From assembly GCA_900763995.1 (NCBI GenBank), contig CAAFMK010000041.1, positions 1 to 9,121 on the forward strand: a stretch of DNA of 9,121 nucleotides. The letters run 5' to 3'. The notes beneath the pieces were generated by a model. It saw only the letters and a program-made list of their open reading frames with translations, made no database searches and had not been told where the DNA came from. This DNA comes from an uncultured Oscillospiraceae bacterium. Lineage in GTDB: Bacteria > Bacillota > Clostridia > Oscillospirales > Oscillospiraceae. Positions within the stretch are counted from its first letter, which is position 1, and every line of letters starts with the position of its first letter. This document shows positions 6,444 through 9,121 of this stretch, in pieces. The position numbers and the translations under genes were made by a program.

Positions 6444-8945
6444 TCACAGCTTTTCCATCTGGGCCGCCGCATATTTGAGCATCAGCCGCTTGGTGCCCAC
6501 ATTGTCAAAAGCGATCTCAGCCAGTACATCTCCACTGAGGGGCTGCAGGGAGATGACCATCCCCCGGCCAAAGGCCTTGTGCTTGACCTGATCCCCCTTC
6601 TCCAGCTTGATGGCTGGCCCTGTGGGTACTTTGGAGACCGATGCCCCTCTGCTCCCACCTCCAGCTGTAGCAGAAGTGCGCTCAAATCCCCCATAGGAGC
6701 TGGCACCGCCGGTGGAGGAGAAACTGCTGCGCCCTCCCCCATAGCTGTCTGTGTCGTATCCCCCATAGCCGGAGCTGCGGCTGGGCATGCCACGCCAGCT
6801 GCCTGCCCCGCCAGAGCCCCCGGTGCACTCCAGGTGCTCCGCTGGGATCTCCTGGGTAAATCGAGAGGGGCGGTTGGCGCTGGTACGGCCAAAGAGCATC
6901 CGCTGGTGGGCACAGGTCAGGTGGAGCTGTCCTCTGGCCCGGGTCATGGCCACATAGCACAGCCGCCGCTCCTCCTCCATCTCTTCCATCTCCCCGATGG
7001 CCCGGTTTCCAGGGAAGATATTCTCCTCCATACCCACCACAAAGACCACCGGGAACTCCAGTCCCTTGGCTGCGTGCATGGTCATCATAACCACGCAGTC
7101 CTGATCGGGGTCGTGGCTGTCCAAATCGGTGTACAGTGCAATTTCATCCAAAAATCCGTGCAGGGCATCGGTGAGGCTCTCCTCCTCATCTGCCCGGTTC
7201 TCCTGATAGTTGGTGATGGAGGTGAGCAGCTCCCGGACATTTTCCAGCCGGGTGCGATCCTCCACCGTATTTTTGGTCTCCAGCATCACCACATAGCCAG
7301 TGCGGGCGAGCAGCTCCTCATAGAACTCTGCCAAAGACAGCTTATTTTCTTCCAGCAGCTGGCGCAGCTCCCCAATCAGTCCGGTGAACTCCCCCAGCTT
7401 AGGGGCGGAGCGCTCCAATGTGGGGTAGTGCTGTGCCTGATCGATGACTGCGTACAGAGAAGTCCCCTCCTGCCGGGCCAGCTGAGCGGCATTTTCCAGG
7501 GTTTTTGCCCCAATGCCCCGTGGGGGATTGTTGATGATCCGCTGTAGGCGCAAATCGTCATTTGGGTTATTGATGACAGCCAGATAGGCGATGATGTCCT
7601 TCACCTCCGCCCGGTCAAAAAACCTTGTACCGCCAATAATCCGGTATGGGACACCATTGCGTTTAAATGCCTGCTCCAGCTGGTTGGACTGGGCATTCAT
7701 CCGATACAAAACGGCGTGATCCTTCCATGCTATACCACGGCCAAAGTTATCCAGGATCTGGGTGGCCACATACTGGGCCTCATCATTTTCGTTCATAGCT
7801 GAGTACAGCTTCAGCTTGTCCCCCGCTCCCGCCCGGGTCCAAAGCTCTTTGCCCTTGCGGCCCTGATTGTTGCGGATCACTGCATTGGCGGCGTCCAAGA
7901 TATGGCCGGTGGAGCGGTAGTTCTCCTCCAGGCGGATGACCCGTGCTCCCTTGTACTGCTGCTCAAAGGACAGGATATTCTCGATGGTGGCACCTCTGAA
8001 GCGGTAGATGGACTGGTCATCGTCGCCCACCACGCAGAAGTTCTTCCGCCCCCCTGCCAAAGTGGAGGCCAGGAGATACTGCAAGTTGTTGGTATCCTGG
8101 TACTCATCAATGAGGACATAGCGGAATTTCTTCTGGTAGTAGGCCCGCACCTCCTCAAAGCCCTGGAGCAGCCGGACGGTGTGCAAAATAATGTCGTCAA
8201 AGTCCAGCGCATTGGCCTCCCACAGCCGCCGCTGGTACTCCACATAGACCTTGGCGATCTTGCTCAGACGGAAATCTCCCGCCTTTTCACACTGGATCTG
8301 ATACTCCTGGGCCAGCTGCATGGCATCCTTGGCCTTGGAGATATGGCCCAGCACGGACCGGGGCGGGAACTGCTTCTCATCCATATTCAGATCCTTCAGG
8401 CAGTCCTTGATGACCCGCAGAGAGTCGTCTGTGTCGTAGATGGTGAAGGAGGAGGAAAAGCCCAGGCGCTCAATATCCCGGCGGAGGATGCGCACACAGG
8501 CGGAGTGAAAGGTACTGGCCCACACATCATTGGCCTCTGGCCCGAGCTGGTCGGCCAGACGACTTTTCAGCTCTCCGGCTGCTTTGTTGGTAAAGGTGAT
8601 GGCCAAAATGCTCCAGGGGGCCGCTGGCTCCAGGCGGCACAGCATTTCCTGTCTGGTCTTGTCCCCCTGCCCAGTGGCGGCGTACTGTTCCAAAAACGCC
8701 AGATCATCCAAGGTTACAAGGTCGGACACCTCTGTGCTGTCCGATCCCCTTCCGTACTTCATCAGGTTGGCGATCCGGTGGATGAGCACCGTTGTCTTTC
8801 CGCTCCCCGCCCCAGCCAGCAACAGCAGCGGGCCTTCTGTGGCCATTACGGCCTTTTTCTGCTCCTCATTGAGCCGGGTCAGCTCCCGGGCGATGGCCCC
8901 CCGGCGGGCCTTTGCAAATTGCAGCTTCTGATCTTGGCTCAGCAT
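6444..8945 (-). CDS. pcrA: UvrD/PcrA-family ATP-dependent DNA helicase (superfamily 1A)
   Basis: This 833-residue protein is a 3'-5' single-strand DNA translocase and helicase of the PcrA/UvrD type, which acts in the cytoplasm in nucleotide excision repair, in clearing replication blocks and in plasmid rolling-circle replication. All SF1A motifs are visible: Q motif LNEEQ (25-29), Walker A AGAGSGKTT (44-52), Ia TFTNKAA (117-123), II LIDEYQDT (278-285), III VGDDDQSIYRFRG (306-318), IV ENYRS (341-345), V MHAAKGLEF (623-631) and VI YVAMTRAR (664-671). The C-terminus (about 776-830) matches the Tudor-like domain of PcrA that contacts RNA polymerase, reached through a Gly/Ser-rich linker (about 706-773). 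There is an extra segment of about 40 residues between motifs I and Ia. The ATG start has AAGGAAG about nine bases upstream and a promoter just beyond, so the roughly 22-residue lead before the Q motif is probably real. It is monocistronic, separated by 252 bases from the next gene. Family certain; pcrA rather than another uvrD paralogue is likely. Confidence 0.96.
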   Translation of the reverse strand: MLSQDQKLQFAKARRGAIARELTRLNEEQKKAVMATEGPLLLLAGAGSGKTTVLIHRIANLMKYGRGSDSTEVSDLVTLDDLAFLEQYAATGQGDKTRQEMLCRLEPAAPWSILAITFTNKAAGELKSRLADQLGPEANDVWASTFHSACVRILRRDIERLGFSSSFTIYDTDDSLRVIKDCLKDLNMDEKQFPPRSVLGHISKAKDAMQLAQEYQIQCEKAGDFRLSKIAKVYVEYQRRLWEANALDFDDIILHTVRLLQGFEEVRAYYQKKFRYVLIDEYQDTNNLQYLLASTLAGGRKNFCVVGDDDQSIYRFRGATIENILSFEQQYKGARVIRLEENYRSTGHILDAANAVIRNNQGRKGKELWTRAGAGDKLKLYSAMNENDEAQYVATQILDNFGRGIAWKDHAVLYRMNAQSNQLEQAFKRNGVPYRIIGGTRFFDRAEVKDIIAYLAVINNPNDDLRLQRIINNPPRGIGAKTLENAAQLARQEGTSLYAVIDQAQHYPTLERSAPKLGEFTGLIGELRQLLEENKLSLAEFYEELLARTGYVVMLETKNTVEDRTRLENVRELLTSITNYQENRADEEESLTDALHGFLDEIALYTDLDSHDPDQDCVVMMTMHAAKGLEFPVVFVVGMEENIFPGNRAIGEMEEMEEERRLCYVAMTRARGQLHLTCAHQRMLFGRTSANRPSRFTQEIPAEHLECTGGSGGAGSWRGMPSRSSGYGGYDTDSYGGGRSSFSSTGGASSYGGFERTSATAGGGSRGASVSKVPTGPAIKLEKGDQVKHKAFGRGMVISLQPLSGDVLAEIAFDNVGTKRLMLKYAAAQMEKL

Positions 8946-8968
8946 ATTATAAATCTTCCTTTTCTCTT

Positions 8969-8997
8969 ACTATACTTAAGATACTATTTTAGCTCAA
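8969..8997 (-). promoter_or_regulatory. Sigma-A-type promoter of the helicase gene
   Basis: On the minus strand, TTGAGC (8997-8992; four of six matches to TTGACA) is followed by exactly 17 bases and then TATAGT (8974-8969; five of six matches to TATAAT). The predicted transcription start, near 8962, gives a short leader of about 17 bases containing the AAGGAAG ribosome binding site. The spacer contains CTTAAG, discussed under findings. Confidence 0.7.
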
Positions 8998-9033
8998 ACC
9001 CCCCCAGCGGTCAACTGGCTGCTGAGGCCATTT

Positions 9034-9120
9034 TTAAAACCGGATTTTGCAAGTCATATTCTCCGCCCCCACTCCATATACTCCTTTTGTGGACAGCTTC
9101 TCCATGGCAGCTCTGGACAC
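9034..9120 (-). CDS. Possible 3' end of an upstream gene (partial, unrecognised)
   Basis: Reading leftward from the right edge, a frame of 28 codons runs to a TAA at 9036-9034, with plausible codon choice and a C-terminus containing MEKLSTKGVYGVGAENM. It would be codirectional with the helicase gene and end about 90 bases before it. The other two minus frames are also open over much of this short stretch, so the frame cannot be settled from the window. No family is recognised. Confidence 0.25.
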   Translation of the reverse strand: MSRAAMEKLSTKGVYGVGAENMTCKIRF

Positions 9121-9121
9121 C

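Noticed and set aside
6579..7547. Plus-strand open frame opposite the helicase gene
   Set aside because: The minus strand carries essential helicase motifs V and VI here; the plus frame is a low-complexity shadow.
9002..9027. Hairpin CCTCAGC / GCTGGGG (minus strand) as a terminator for the gene to the right
   Set aside because: The 7-bp stem includes a G-U pair, has a 12-base loop, is followed by only TTT, and runs into the helicase -35; too weak to call.
9104..9121. ATG on the plus strand near the right edge as the start of a divergent gene
   Set aside because: There is no clear Shine-Dalgarno sequence before it and only six codons are visible.

Overview
The window looks like chromosomal DNA from a gut-type Clostridia, most likely the Oscillospiraceae (Flavonifractor / Lawsonibacter / Intestinimonas neighbourhood). 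The clues are a moderately GC-rich coding sequence with AT-rich intergenic gaps, strong AGGAGG ribosome binding sites, an S-layer-homology (SLH) surface protein, a MacAB-like ABC exporter with no outer-membrane partner, and a PcrA helicase. The taxon is inferred from these features and was not tested by a search.

All five complete genes lie on the minus strand, so transcription runs from right to left. From the right edge: positions 9121-8946 hold a possible 3' tail of an upstream gene and then a good sigma-A-type promoter. Positions 8945-6444 encode a UvrD/PcrA-family DNA helicase. Positions 6443-6192 are a 252-base gap with a weak candidate terminator, a direct repeat CTTAAG-N5-CTTAAG that resembles a response-regulator box, a -10 TATAAT promoter and a leader of about 90 bases. 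Positions 6191-128 hold a tightly packed four-gene operon: a membrane-fusion adaptor, an ABC ATPase, a MacB/FtsX-type permease and an SLH-domain secreted protein. The first three genes are joined by ATGA or RBS-in-overlap junctions, and the SLH gene starts only 15 bases after the permease stop. The operon ends in a 12-bp GC hairpin (67-95), followed at once by a promoter (18-46) that fires leftward into a gene outside the window.

The four operon genes read as one envelope machine. The ATPase and permease would form a type VII (MacB-type) mechanotransmission ABC transporter, the adaptor would carry its action outward, and the SLH protein would sit bound to cell-wall polymer outside the membrane. 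The adaptor is unusual in carrying two complete lipoyl/coiled-coil units in tandem. Together with the co-transcribed SLH protein, this suggests an exporter or envelope-stress device built to span a thick Gram-positive wall. That interpretation is inference; the transporter class is well supported, but the substrate is unknown. No RNA genes, CRISPR arrays, insertion sequences or phage genes were seen.
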